Positions 1 to 6,479 of a stretch of 14,916 bases of DNA are shown piece by piece. The DNA is taken from assembly GCA_024277695.1 (NCBI GenBank), contig JAJRUR010000059.1:1-14916 (forward strand), read 5' to 3'. Position 1 is the stretch's first letter, and each line of letters begins with the position of its first letter. Made by a program: the position numbers and the translations under genes. Source of the stretch: Bacteroidota bacterium (GTDB lineage Bacteria > Bacteroidota > Bacteroidia > Chitinophagales > Saprospiraceae). The notes under the pieces are model-generated. The model saw only the letters and a list, made by a program, of their open reading frames with translations. It was not told where the DNA came from and did not search any database.

Positions 1-233
1 ACTGACTATACCGTCACCATTGTAGTCAACCCCTGGCGGATCCTCAGCTACAATCCCCGCCACTCCCGAATGCAATGCATGATTAAAAGCCCCCACAGCG
101 ATCCCCTGACTAAATCCCTCAAAGAAATTACCACCTCCAATCACACTGCCCGGTCTTCCACTCCATCCACCTCCAAAATCTGATCAAAAGCATCGCCACC
201 AAGTGCATCTATGCCGGAGCTGATTGCATCTCT
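1..233 (-). pseudogene. Rhs/polymorphic-toxin C-terminal tail, frameshifted, cut by left edge
   Basis: Read on the minus strand, 183 down to 1 is open and encodes a Gly-rich stretch containing WSGRPGSVIGGG, then NFFEGFSQGIAVGAFNHALH, then an Asp-rich VDYNGDGIVS. The pattern GG-N-F-x-x-G-F-x-x-G-x-x-x-x-x-x-N-H-x-x-H is what I know from the region after the RHS core of Bacteroidota polymorphic toxins, just before the variable toxin tip; DxNGDG resembles an EF-hand loop. Upstream, in another frame (about 233-182), lies ISSGIDALGGDAF, which would be the natural preceding segment, but this frame and the main one are separated by a TGA at 184-186. No ATG starts the main frame, and no RHS core or YD repeats occur upstream. 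I infer an orphan or decayed rhs-CT module whose toxin tip lies left of the window. It could instead be a functional orphan tip started from GTG. Confidence 0.55.
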
Positions 234-278
234 TCAAACTCTACCCTATACTACTTTTAGTACCGTCTATCTCTTTTG

Positions 279-309
279 CAAAGATAATACATTATTTTTT
301 TTAATCAAA
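279..309 (-). promoter_or_regulatory. Bacteroidota-type promoter upstream of the Rhs tail
   Basis: On the minus strand a TTTG (306-309) is followed after exactly 19 bases by TATCTTTG (279-286). This matches the Bacteroidota housekeeping consensus TTTG-N19 to N21-TAnnTTTG perfectly. Transcription would start near 272 and run left into the Rhs tail. Confidence 0.6.
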
Positions 310-395
310 ATTTCACAATGATTCTGCGTACTCATCATTCGATAATAATCTTGATGCTGTGCTTAGAGATGTCAAAACCAGAATGGCGTATCAAT

Positions 396-432
396 GAAAA
401 AGCTCTGCATCTCTGCAAGGCTTCTTTTTTAG
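396..432 (-). terminator. probable bidirectional terminator after the lipoprotein gene
   Basis: A short hairpin (TGCA-TCTC-TGCA, continued by AGC/GCT across an imperfect step) is flanked by AAAAA at 397-401 and TTCTTTTTT at 422-430. It can act in either direction. It lies about 110 bases downstream of the lipoprotein stop codon at 543 and would end that minus-strand operon before the Rhs tail. The stem is imperfect. Confidence 0.4.
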
Positions 433-542
433 TCTAAAAGTTTACTTCTCATTGCTAATAAATCACCTGAATCAGGGTTCTCTTCAATAATCAATTTGAT
501 AAGTTATTGGTCTGCAAGGAAGATGCAGGCGGGCAAACCCTG

Positions 543-1088
543 TCAATCGAGATGTATATTTCGCCCATCGAAAGGCTCAAGCTCGATATCTTCCTCCAGC
601 TTAATTGGATTCTTGCCATTTTCTTTTTCACTCATTTCACTAAAAAAAATAAACAAATCATTTTTCAATTGCGCTATTGACAAAGAATCTGAATGATCAA
701 TAATATTAGCTTTATATTTAAACATTCTATAATAATAATCTTGGCCTAGAAGATACTCTTGTGAGTCACTTATCCTTTCAAAGTATCTTCTTATGCTATC
801 ATTAGAAATGAGAACCAAATTTAAATTATCAAATTTTTCAATTGTAAAATAATCCGTATAAAGTCTTGACCCTATAATTTGAGAACTCAAGGTATCTCTG
901 AGTATATGAAATCCATCAATAATAAAAAATACATCATGTCCTCTAATATCTATTTCTTCATAAGAAGTGTTAGGCCCCTCATTAGAAATCATAATATATC
1001 TTCCTTCAATAGGATTAGTATCATTTGCACAATTAATGCAATGTAGCAAAAGAACTATACTTATTAGTTTAGACATGTTATTATTCAT
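543..1088 (-). CDS. unrecognised 181-residue probable lipoprotein, second gene of an AT-rich pair
   Basis: The product begins MNNNMSKLISIVLLLHC, a short basic start and a hydrophobic stretch ending in Cys17 and Cys20 before ANDTNP. This looks like a lipoprotein signal, although the residues before either Cys fit the lipobox poorly. The mature part is acidic and rich in Ile, Asp, Ser and Tyr, with IEGRY followed by several beta-like segments and a charged C-terminus (SEMSEKENGKNP, EEDIELE). I do not recognise the family. Its ATG lies inside the end of the upstream gene (8-nt overlap), so the two are probably translationally coupled; a second ATG at 1076 is an alternative start. Base composition is very AT-rich (14 G or C among the 60 bases at 661-720), unlike the housekeeping genes further right. 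An envelope-located immunity or accessory protein for the upstream gene is possible but unproven. Confidence 0.75.
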   Translation of the reverse strand: MNNNMSKLISIVLLLHCINCANDTNPIEGRYIMISNEGPNTSYEEIDIRGHDVFFIIDGFHILRDTLSSQIIGSRLYTDYFTIEKFDNLNLVLISNDSIRRYFERISDSQEYLLGQDYYYRMFKYKANIIDHSDSLSIAQLKNDLFIFFSEMSEKENGKNPIKLEEDIELEPFDGRNIHLD

Positions 1089-1569
1089 TTAAAATTCTAT
1101 ATAATCGGTTTAGATGATTATATGCAGCTGCATTTAATGTCTTAGTTGAAATAGTAATTAATCTAGTGTTACCAGAATTTCCCTGAATATAAAAACCTCG
1201 CCACGGCTTAAGTGGATCTCCTTTACCACCAAAAAGTGTCATCGTTAAATCACGTGACATTCCTACTTTCCTAATTGTAAAATCTAGTGTACCCGATGTA
1301 GGTCTTCCCATTACAAAAAGATCATAAACAAAGCCATCAAATGTAATTTTGGTTCTTAGGGCTCTAATTGTTGACGAAATACCCATGCCCGAAGTTGCAT
1401 AATTATTATCAACAATAATATCATATAATGAAGGAGAAGATGAGGTAGAAAAAACCTCTGTCGCTTTATTCATAATCATATTTATCAAATCATCATCTGT
1501 CAAAAGATTGACTTTAGAAAATTCAGCTAATTTTGCAAAATATTCTAATTCAAGTTCACGACCAGCCAT
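1081..1569 (-). CDS. unrecognised 162-residue protein, first gene of the AT-rich pair
   Basis: No signal peptide or membrane segment is visible. The N-terminal third is helical and acidic (LEYFAKLAEFSK, LLTDDDLINMIMNKA); a Ser-rich stretch (STSSSPS) follows, then a mostly beta-like part with FDGFVYDLFVMGRP, LTMTLFGGKGDP and WRGFYIQGN, ending in a helix (AYNHLNRLYRILNE). I do not know the family. The ATG is preceded by GGAGGAGGT at the right distance, unusual in this phylum. The same frame stays open upstream for 19 codons to a TAA at 1627-1629 but has no other ATG. It is transcribed toward the overlapping lipoprotein gene and the Rhs remnant. The two-domain look, the low GC and this context are compatible with an effector or toxin-tip protein. 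That is inference only; no catalytic motif was identified. Confidence 0.72.
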   Translation of the reverse strand: MAGRELELEYFAKLAEFSKVNLLTDDDLINMIMNKATEVFSTSSSPSLYDIIVDNNYATSGMGISSTIRALRTKITFDGFVYDLFVMGRPTSGTLDFTIRKVGMSRDLTMTLFGGKGDPLKPWRGFYIQGNSGNTRLITISTKTLNAAAYNHLNRLYRILNE

Positions 1570-1572
1570 AGT

Positions 1573-1581
1573 ACCTCCTCC
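1573..1581 (-). promoter_or_regulatory. strong Shine-Dalgarno sequence of the 162-residue gene
   Basis: On the minus strand GGAGGAGGT ends three bases before the ATG at 1569. It contains the full AGGAGGT complement of the 16S rRNA tail. No comparable sequence stands before the other genes examined here, so it supports this start and hints at foreign origin. Confidence 0.5.
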
Positions 1582-1632
1582 GCTTTCATTTCTGGAGCTG
1601 TAATCTTCATATCGCTGATTGTATTGTTATGC

Positions 1633-1663
1633 CAAATATAGAACACTCATCCATTATCTACAA
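1633..1663 (-). promoter_or_regulatory. Bacteroidota-type promoter of the 162/181-residue operon
   Basis: On the minus strand TTG (1661-1663) is followed after 20 bases by TATATTTG (1633-1640), a full match to TAnnTTTG. Transcription would start near 1626, leaving a leader of about 57 bases before the ATG at 1569. Confidence 0.6.
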
Positions 1664-1845
1664 TTTTTTTGCAACTTTTTTTTAATAAAAACTCAAGTTT
1701 CGATAGTTAAAAAATCAATCATCGAGATTAAATAATCCACTTTCTTAAAAAACTAGCTTATGGATTACAATGAAAAACTTTTATCCGAATGGGATATCCC
1801 TAAGCAACATTCTGGCCCCTACCCGACGGCTTTTTTTTAACTCCA

Positions 1846-1853
1846 CATCTTTG
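1846..1853 (+). promoter_or_regulatory. candidate -7 box for the aminopeptidase gene
   Basis: CATCTTTG followed by CA resembles TAnnTTTG with one mismatch. It is preceded by a T-rich tract rather than a clear TTTG. The transcript would carry a leader of about 100 bases before the ATG at 1960. Confidence 0.35.
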
Positions 1854-1959
1854 CACTCAGCCAGTCCGGAGAGCAGTATTCAGCATACGCTTGTATGATT
1901 ATGGCTTGCATTACTCAAAAGATTGTTACTTTGGGGCTTCATTACCAAAGCTCAGTTTT

Positions 1960-3648
1960 ATGAAGTATTGCCTAAGCACATCATTGTACTTGAGATCTTT
2001 TTTTGTAAGCATAGTATTTCTATCATGGACTATGGTACGGGGACAAATAGTGTCTTGGCCTCAGCAATTTAATGCTGAAGATTCGCTCCGTGGTGCTCTA
2101 TCCGAAAGACGCAGCGCATATGATGTCTTGCATTATGATCTTTATGTAGAAATCGACACCACTACCCAAGAAATTGTAGGTCGATGCAAAATTAAGCTAA
2201 AATACTTGCATAAAGTGGATAGTGTACAGATCGACCTGTTTAGAAATCTCCATATCGATCAACTCTCTATAGACTCGTATCTGACAGGGTATCATCGAGT
2301 AGCCGATGCAGTAATGATCGATGCGAGCCGAATGCATATCGGCTCTAACTACGAATTAGTGATTGATTATTATGGTATTCCTGTACATGCAAAAAACCCT
2401 CCTTGGGATGGTGGATTTGTGTGGCGTAGAGATAGACTGGGAAGACCTTGGATAGGAGTAGCTTGTGAGGGGCTTGGAGCAAGTAGTTGGTGGCCATGCA
2501 AGGACCATCTCAGCGATGAACCGGACTCGATGCGGATGACTTTCAGCGTACCAAAAGGATTGAGTGCACTTTCTAATGGGCAGCTCTTGAAGATCGATAC
2601 ATCCGATGCGCGGGATGTTTATTACTGGAAAGTAAGCTACCCTATCAATACCTACAATGTGTCCGTAACCATAGGTCATCACAAATATTTTGGAGACCAA
2701 TACCGCTCCGACAGTGTGGCCTTCGCGCTAAATTATTATGTACTGGATTATAATTATGCCAAAGCCAAAATACATTTTCATCAAGTGCATAAGATGCTGG
2801 AAGCTTTTGAGCATTATTTGGGTCCTTATCCTTTTGCACGTGATGGATATGCGCTCATTGAGACTCCTTACGTAGGAATGGAACACCAATCCGGAATCGC
2901 ATACGGCAATCATTTTATGCGAGGTTATCTCGGTATGATGCTACCTGAAGACATGGACTTTGATTATATCATTTTGCACGAAAGTGCTCATGAATACTGG
3001 GGCAATAGCGTCAGTGCAGTGGACCATGGCGAAATGTATCTACACGAGGCTTTTGCTACCTATATGGAAGCGCTTTATGTCGAATATACGATGGGCAAAA
3101 ATGCTGCTTTGCGCTATCTGAAGTATCAAGCTCCAATGATAAAAAATACAGAAGCTATTTTGGGACCTACCGATGTGCATTATACCCAATTCAGAACTTC
3201 AGACATGTATTATAAGGGAAGTTGGTTCTTACATACTTTGAGAAGTAGCTTTGAAGACGATAATAAATGGTTTGACTTCTTAAAGTCTTTTTATAGAAAG
3301 CACGCTTACGGATCTGTTACGAGCAAAGATTTCGAACGAGCAATCCGACTATTCAGTCATCGAGACTATACATCGATTATCAAGCAATACCTTACGCATC
3401 CGCAGCTCCCGGTACTCCAATACGCTGTCATCAAACGTAATAATAAACACATAAAAATCAAATACCGATGGATAGCAGATGTCCAATCTTTTGACTTGGA
3501 ACTCTATTTGAGCAACAAAAAACAGCTAAAACCCAATACCCGAAGATGGAAAAAAACTTGTCTTGATCTCAAGGAGTTTGAAGTACTCAGAGACTTAAAG
3601 TCCAATTATCTCATCGAGATACAATTCGTGCAAGAAACTAAATCCTGA
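1960..3648 (+). CDS. secreted M1-family zinc aminopeptidase
   Basis: The 562-residue product should cleave N-terminal residues from peptides using one zinc ion. After a signal-like N-terminus (SFFVSIVFLSWTMVRGQ) comes the M1 beta-domain (YDLYVEID, then GRCKIKLKY). The active site is complete: HESAH at 340-344 with Glu363 gives the HExxHx18E zinc site with general base Glu341, and Tyr417/418 in MYYKGSW is the transition-state tyrosine. The exopeptidase loop is GMEHQ at 306-310 rather than the classic GAMEN. It is shorter than the roughly 850-900 residues of four-domain M1 enzymes such as PepN, lacking most of the C-terminal helical domain. I chose the ATG at 1960 because the signal peptide follows directly; the frame extends back to a TTG at 1891. 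The DacB-type gene follows 51 bases later on the same strand and may be co-transcribed. A role in peptide scavenging in the periplasm is inferred. Confidence 0.9.
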   Translation: MKYCLSTSLYLRSFFVSIVFLSWTMVRGQIVSWPQQFNAEDSLRGALSERRSAYDVLHYDLYVEIDTTTQEIVGRCKIKLKYLHKVDSVQIDLFRNLHIDQLSIDSYLTGYHRVADAVMIDASRMHIGSNYELVIDYYGIPVHAKNPPWDGGFVWRRDRLGRPWIGVACEGLGASSWWPCKDHLSDEPDSMRMTFSVPKGLSALSNGQLLKIDTSDARDVYYWKVSYPINTYNVSVTIGHHKYFGDQYRSDSVAFALNYYVLDYNYAKAKIHFHQVHKMLEAFEHYLGPYPFARDGYALIETPYVGMEHQSGIAYGNHFMRGYLGMMLPEDMDFDYIILHESAHEYWGNSVSAVDHGEMYLHEAFATYMEALYVEYTMGKNAALRYLKYQAPMIKNTEAILGPTDVHYTQFRTSDMYYKGSWFLHTLRSSFEDDNKWFDFLKSFYRKHAYGSVTSKDFERAIRLFSHRDYTSIIKQYLTHPQLPVLQYAVIKRNNKHIKIKYRWIADVQSFDLELYLSNKKQLKPNTRRWKKTCLDLKEFEVLRDLKSNYLIEIQFVQETKS

Positions 3649-3699
3649 ACACAATAAAACTATAACTCTTTATTCTTCCAATCTACACAAAGTACCTTT

Positions 3700-5049
3700 A
3701 TGGATAATGCACATAATTTGACAAAATGTTTTTTAGACATAATCACTTTGTTCATCATAGTTTTATTCTTTTCTGTACAGAGTTGTACCCCAAAAATAAC
3801 ACCTGTTTTTCAGACGGATAATCTACAGTTAATAGCCGAAGATTTTATTCAGAATGACACAATTCTCCAAAAACATTTTATCGGCTTTTTGCTCATCGAA
3901 ATGCATAAGCAAGAACCCTTGATATCTATCCGGGCCGACAAATACTTTACTCCGGCATCCAATATGAAACTATATACTTTTTATTTGGCGAGTAAAATCT
4001 TGGAACACGGCATCCCTGCATTTGAGTATGCCCTTCGTGGTGATAGCTTGATCATTAGAGGGACAGCGGATCCTTCTTTTTTGTTCTTGGATACCGACCC
4101 CAAATTATTATCTTTTCTAAGGCAGACGAATAAAAAAATATTTTTTTCCGGTACGAACTTCAGTACACCAAGATTCGGTGCTGGATGGGCTTGGGATGAT
4201 TATCCCTATCCGTATCAAAAAGAATTGTCACCCTTACCCATCTACGGCAATGCATACCGTTTGCAGATATTGCCAAACGATGCTTTTAAGACATACCCCA
4301 AATTTTTTGAACAGTTTGTACAAACGGATTCTAGCACACAAAATTTTATTACAAGAGCTGAGCACTCCAATCTATTACGCATCAACCCACATCACGCCCC
4401 GCTACAAAAACGTTCCGAATACACCATCCCTTTTAAGTACAGTCCTCAACTCCTTACTCAACTCTTGGCAGACACACTGCATAAAAGTGTCACGCTTTTA
4501 GATCAGCTCCCGGACAATATTATATTCCGGACAGTCTTTAATCAAAATTTGGATAGCTTGTATCGTCTCTTGCTCATGGAGTCCGACAATTTTGTCGCCG
4601 AACAATTGGTTTTGGCTAGCTCCCATACACTCTTTGGAGAGCTAAATACAGCCAAAGTTATTCGATGGGCTTTAGATTCTTTATTGGATGATATGCCACA
4701 AAATATCCGTTGGGTAGATGGTTCGGGTCTGTCCAGATACAACCTCGTCAGTCCAAAATCTAATATCTACATACTTCAGCGACTTTTGGATAGCATATCC
4801 TTAACAAAACTTCTACATATCCTGCCCAATACCCTGAATCAGGGGACCCTTCCGAAAGCATTCGGGCGATTACCTATTTATGCCAAAACCGGTACACTGA
4901 GCAATAACTTCAATCTCAGCGGTTATCTGCAAGGAGCATCAGGCAAGTATTATATCTTTAGTTTTATGAACAACCACTACCTCTCCTCCAAAGAACAAGT
5001 GGCACAGCATATGGCGATATTTTTTGAAAAAATATATATGCTCTTATGA
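3700..5049 (+). CDS. dacB: D-alanyl-D-alanine carboxypeptidase/endopeptidase, PBP4 (DacB) type, lipoprotein
   Basis: This is a peptidase S13 enzyme that trims or cuts peptidoglycan cross-links in the periplasm. All three serine-acyl-enzyme motifs are present in order: SNMK at 87-90 (nucleophile Ser87, base Lys90), SDN at 295-297, and KTG at 396-398. The usual flanking signatures PASNMK, WVDGSGLSRYN and AKTGTLSNNFNLSGY are also there. The N-terminus has a hydrophobic segment ending VQSC with Cys29, a plausible lipobox, so it is probably membrane-anchored. At 449 residues it is near the usual size of about 450-480. TACCTTTA just before and over the ATG resembles a -7 box but would start transcription inside the gene, so I do not call it. 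It follows the aminopeptidase closely and may share its transcript. The 3' end is followed by a long gap, with a terminator only 277 bases later. Confidence 0.9.
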   Translation: MDNAHNLTKCFLDIITLFIIVLFFSVQSCTPKITPVFQTDNLQLIAEDFIQNDTILQKHFIGFLLIEMHKQEPLISIRADKYFTPASNMKLYTFYLASKILEHGIPAFEYALRGDSLIIRGTADPSFLFLDTDPKLLSFLRQTNKKIFFSGTNFSTPRFGAGWAWDDYPYPYQKELSPLPIYGNAYRLQILPNDAFKTYPKFFEQFVQTDSSTQNFITRAEHSNLLRINPHHAPLQKRSEYTIPFKYSPQLLTQLLADTLHKSVTLLDQLPDNIIFRTVFNQNLDSLYRLLLMESDNFVAEQLVLASSHTLFGELNTAKVIRWALDSLLDDMPQNIRWVDGSGLSRYNLVSPKSNIYILQRLLDSISLTKLLHILPNTLNQGTLPKAFGRLPIYAKTGTLSNNFNLSGYLQGASGKYYIFSFMNNHYLSSKEQVAQHMAIFFEKIYMLL

Positions 5050-5223
5050 GATAAGTCTTCCAAAGCTTTTTGCGATACTTCTTCATTGGTCCCTAACCAC
5101 AAGTACTGACTAAGCTCTCCTAGTGTATAAATTAAGCGGATAACTATGAAGAATACAATAACGCCTTGGAATAATCATATATTATGATAAAATATATATA
5201 ACAATATGACTAAACTGTACTTT

Positions 5224-5251
5224 TTTGTTCAAACATGGAAAGTTACTTTTG
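5224..5251 (+). promoter_or_regulatory. promoter-like element upstream of the sRNA candidate
   Basis: TACTTTTG at 5244-5251 matches TAnnTTTG fully and is followed by GCAC. The nearest TTTG (5224-5227) lies only 16 bases upstream, shorter than the usual 19-21, so the -33 element is weak. Confidence 0.4.
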
Positions 5252-5257
5252 GCACAG

Positions 5258-5375
5258 TATTTGACAGTTATCCCTTGATTCCTTTACTTAAGTCTTAAAA
5301 TAATTATGAACCAGTCCCATGACGTGGATAGGTAAGGACTTTATTTTTTTAATAGGTCCTGCCTATCCTTTTTTT
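5258..5375 (+). ncRNA. candidate small RNA of about 118 nt
   Basis: The unit is defined only by its edges: a TACTTTTG box placed to start transcription near 5258, and a strong intrinsic terminator ending at 5375. It lies between convergent genes with no good reading frame of its own. I do not recognise a known RNA family (it does not look like tmRNA, SRP RNA or a riboswitch). The alternative is that the terminator merely closes a long dacB 3' UTR. Confidence 0.3.
5326..5375 (+). terminator. strong intrinsic terminator
   Basis: GGATAGG (5326-5332) pairs perfectly with CCTATCC (5362-5368). Inside, AGGACT pairs with GGTCCT (last pair G-T) across a small internal loop, leaving an A/T loop. Seven T (5369-5375) follow directly. 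The T-run is on the plus strand only, so it serves plus-strand transcripts, either dacB or the sRNA candidate. Confidence 0.8.
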
Positions 5376-5430
5376 AATAGCCTACAGTGGTATAGATTAT
5401 TTTTATAAAACGGAGTACCTCGCAATAGAC

Positions 5431-6267
5431 TTAGCGTCTTTTGCCGGAATTGTTCTGATTTTTTCCGAACAAAACTCCAAAACGCAAGCCAATGGAAAGA
5501 GCCGTGTTATCACTGCCAAACAAATCTCCATCAGTAAATTCGAAGTCTTTTCTAACGTCACCGCTTGTGACATTTTTTATAGATCCTCCAAAATAATGAT
5601 ACCCAATAAATAAGTCTATCACAATCGCATTCTGCAAGACCCATTGCTTACCCCAATCCAGACCAAAATTGACATAATTGTAATTATAATTAGAATTGCT
5701 GAACCGAAGTTGACTACTCACATTATTATATCCAAGATTTAATCTAAAATAGCCACCATGGAGTAGATGATCCGGTCTGTACTGGCCTCGATTTTTGAAT
5801 ACTGATTTGGCTTTTATCTTATATGCGACATTAAGTCCGAAACCATCTTTCTTAGCGTTATTATTGATACCAAGTCCATTTATTTTGACACTGCCCTCAA
5901 AGGACGAAAACATATTTAATGAACGCTCATAAGTAAGAATCGTTACGGCATTTGCAATAGCTGTAAAATTTATTTTTACATTAGAGTTATGATCATTTAG
6001 ATAATAACCTTCATCATTTCCTGGCTCTGTTTGTTCGATCACTTTTCCATATTCAAATTTTATTTCTTTGATCAGTGCCCTACTGATTGTAAAAACCAAT
6101 TTATTGGGATCGTTATATTCGTGGTATTTGATTTCGTAGTCATTGATTTCGAGAATCTTTGCATTGATTTTTTTGCCGGTATTGAGGCGGATGACATCTT
6201 GGGCAAAAAGACCAGAGCCTAGGACAATAAAACAACATAGTGCTGTGAGTACCGATTTGATTTTCAT
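5431..6267 (-). CDS. outer-membrane beta-barrel protein with N-terminal periplasmic module
   Basis: The 278-residue product starts with a clear signal peptide (MKIKSVLTALCCFIVLGSG, then LFAQ). Residues of about 24-70 (DVIRLNTGKKINAKILEIND, then IKYHEYNDPNKL and ISRALIKEIKFEYGK) match a module I know from many Bacteroidota envelope proteins: a repeated beta unit of the form GxxIxAKILEI...IKYxxxxxP...I.K..I..I.Y.NG. After a polar linker come alternating amphipathic strands (VKINFTAIANAVTI, YFRLNLGYNNV, IVIDLFIGYHYFGG, ALSIGLRFGVLFGK) typical of a small barrel. It ends with a basic tail rather than a terminal aromatic residue. I chose the ATG at 6267; the in-frame TTG at 6294 lies inside the promoter -7 box. 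A hairpin over the stop codon (5422-5444) may aid termination. Function unknown, probably structural or sensory. Confidence 0.8.
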   Translation of the reverse strand: MKIKSVLTALCCFIVLGSGLFAQDVIRLNTGKKINAKILEINDYEIKYHEYNDPNKLVFTISRALIKEIKFEYGKVIEQTEPGNDEGYYLNDHNSNVKINFTAIANAVTILTYERSLNMFSSFEGSVKINGLGINNNAKKDGFGLNVAYKIKAKSVFKNRGQYRPDHLLHGGYFRLNLGYNNVSSQLRFSNSNYNYNYVNFGLDWGKQWVLQNAIVIDLFIGYHYFGGSIKNVTSGDVRKDFEFTDGDLFGSDNTALSIGLRFGVLFGKNQNNSGKRR

Positions 6268-6291
6268 AATGGATTTTAGTTTTAATTTGAT

Positions 6292-6299
6292 CAAATATA
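6292..6299 (-). promoter_or_regulatory. -7 box of the beta-barrel gene
   Basis: TATATTTG on the minus strand is a full match to TAnnTTTG, 24 bases upstream of the ATG at 6267. No clear TTTG sits about 20 bases further upstream. Confidence 0.45.
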
Positions 6300-6459
6300 T
6301 AAAAAATTCTAATTAGTGTTCGTAATATTCAGTGCCATTTTAAAACTTGGTGTGACATAAAGAACTACACATCATACGATAAAGACCCTCTATTTGCTGT
6401 GTAGAAAATAATAAAACATCAAATTTCTTAGGTTTCTGCGCATACTCATAAAATATCCG

Positions 6460-6467
6460 TACTTTCG
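6460..6467 (+). promoter_or_regulatory. -7 box of the DEAD-box helicase gene
   Basis: TACTTTCG followed by CAC differs from TAnnTTTG at one base and stands 12 bases before the ATG. The transcript leader would be only about 5-7 bases. No clear -33 TTTG is seen; the region has TTTCTG. Confidence 0.4.
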
Positions 6468-6479
6468 CACGCTGAACTT

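Larger units (their letters stand above)
234..542. other. AT-rich gap with promoter and terminator only
   Basis: About 309 bases between the Rhs remnant and the lipoprotein gene. I see no coding frame with protein-like composition. It holds the minus-strand promoter at 279-309 and the hairpin at 396-432; nothing else is recognisable. Confidence 0.5.
1570..1959. other. divergent intergenic region between the AT-rich operon and the aminopeptidase
   Basis: 390 bases. It holds the minus-strand promoter and leader of the left operon, a very AT-rich middle (about 1660-1760), and a plus-strand promoter-like box at 1846-1853. A 26-codon ATG frame at 1760-1840 (plus) has no supporting signal. The upstream in-frame TTG at 1891 is a less likely start for the peptidase than the ATG at 1960. 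Confidence 0.5.
5050..5430. other. convergent intergenic region holding an sRNA-like unit
   Basis: 381 bases between dacB and the minus-strand barrel gene. The left part (5050-5174) reads on the minus strand as a protein-like frame without a start codon. The middle is very AT-rich (5170-5205). The right part has a TACTTTTG box at 5244-5251 and a strong plus-strand terminator at 5326-5375. No tRNA or rRNA is visible. A 30-codon ATG frame at 5206-5298 (plus) also lies here, without other support. Confidence 0.5.

Noticed and set aside
1760..1840. 26-codon plus-strand ATG frame beginning MDYNEKLLSEWD
   Set aside because: Protein-like composition, but it is short, has no matching promoter or ribosome-binding signal and ends in a T-run; chance is likely.
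3693..3700. TACCTTTA as a promoter for dacB
   Set aside because: It overlaps the ATG, so transcription would start inside the coding region, and no downstream in-frame ATG would keep the signal peptide.
5206..5298. 30-codon plus-strand frame beginning MTKLYFFVQTW
   Set aside because: It overlaps the sRNA promoter candidate, has no upstream signal and no family resemblance.
5422..5444. Hairpin GCAA/AGAC...GTCT/TTGC over the stop of the beta-barrel gene as its terminator
   Set aside because: The stem has a mismatch and the following T-run is short and about ten bases away; too weak to list as a terminator.
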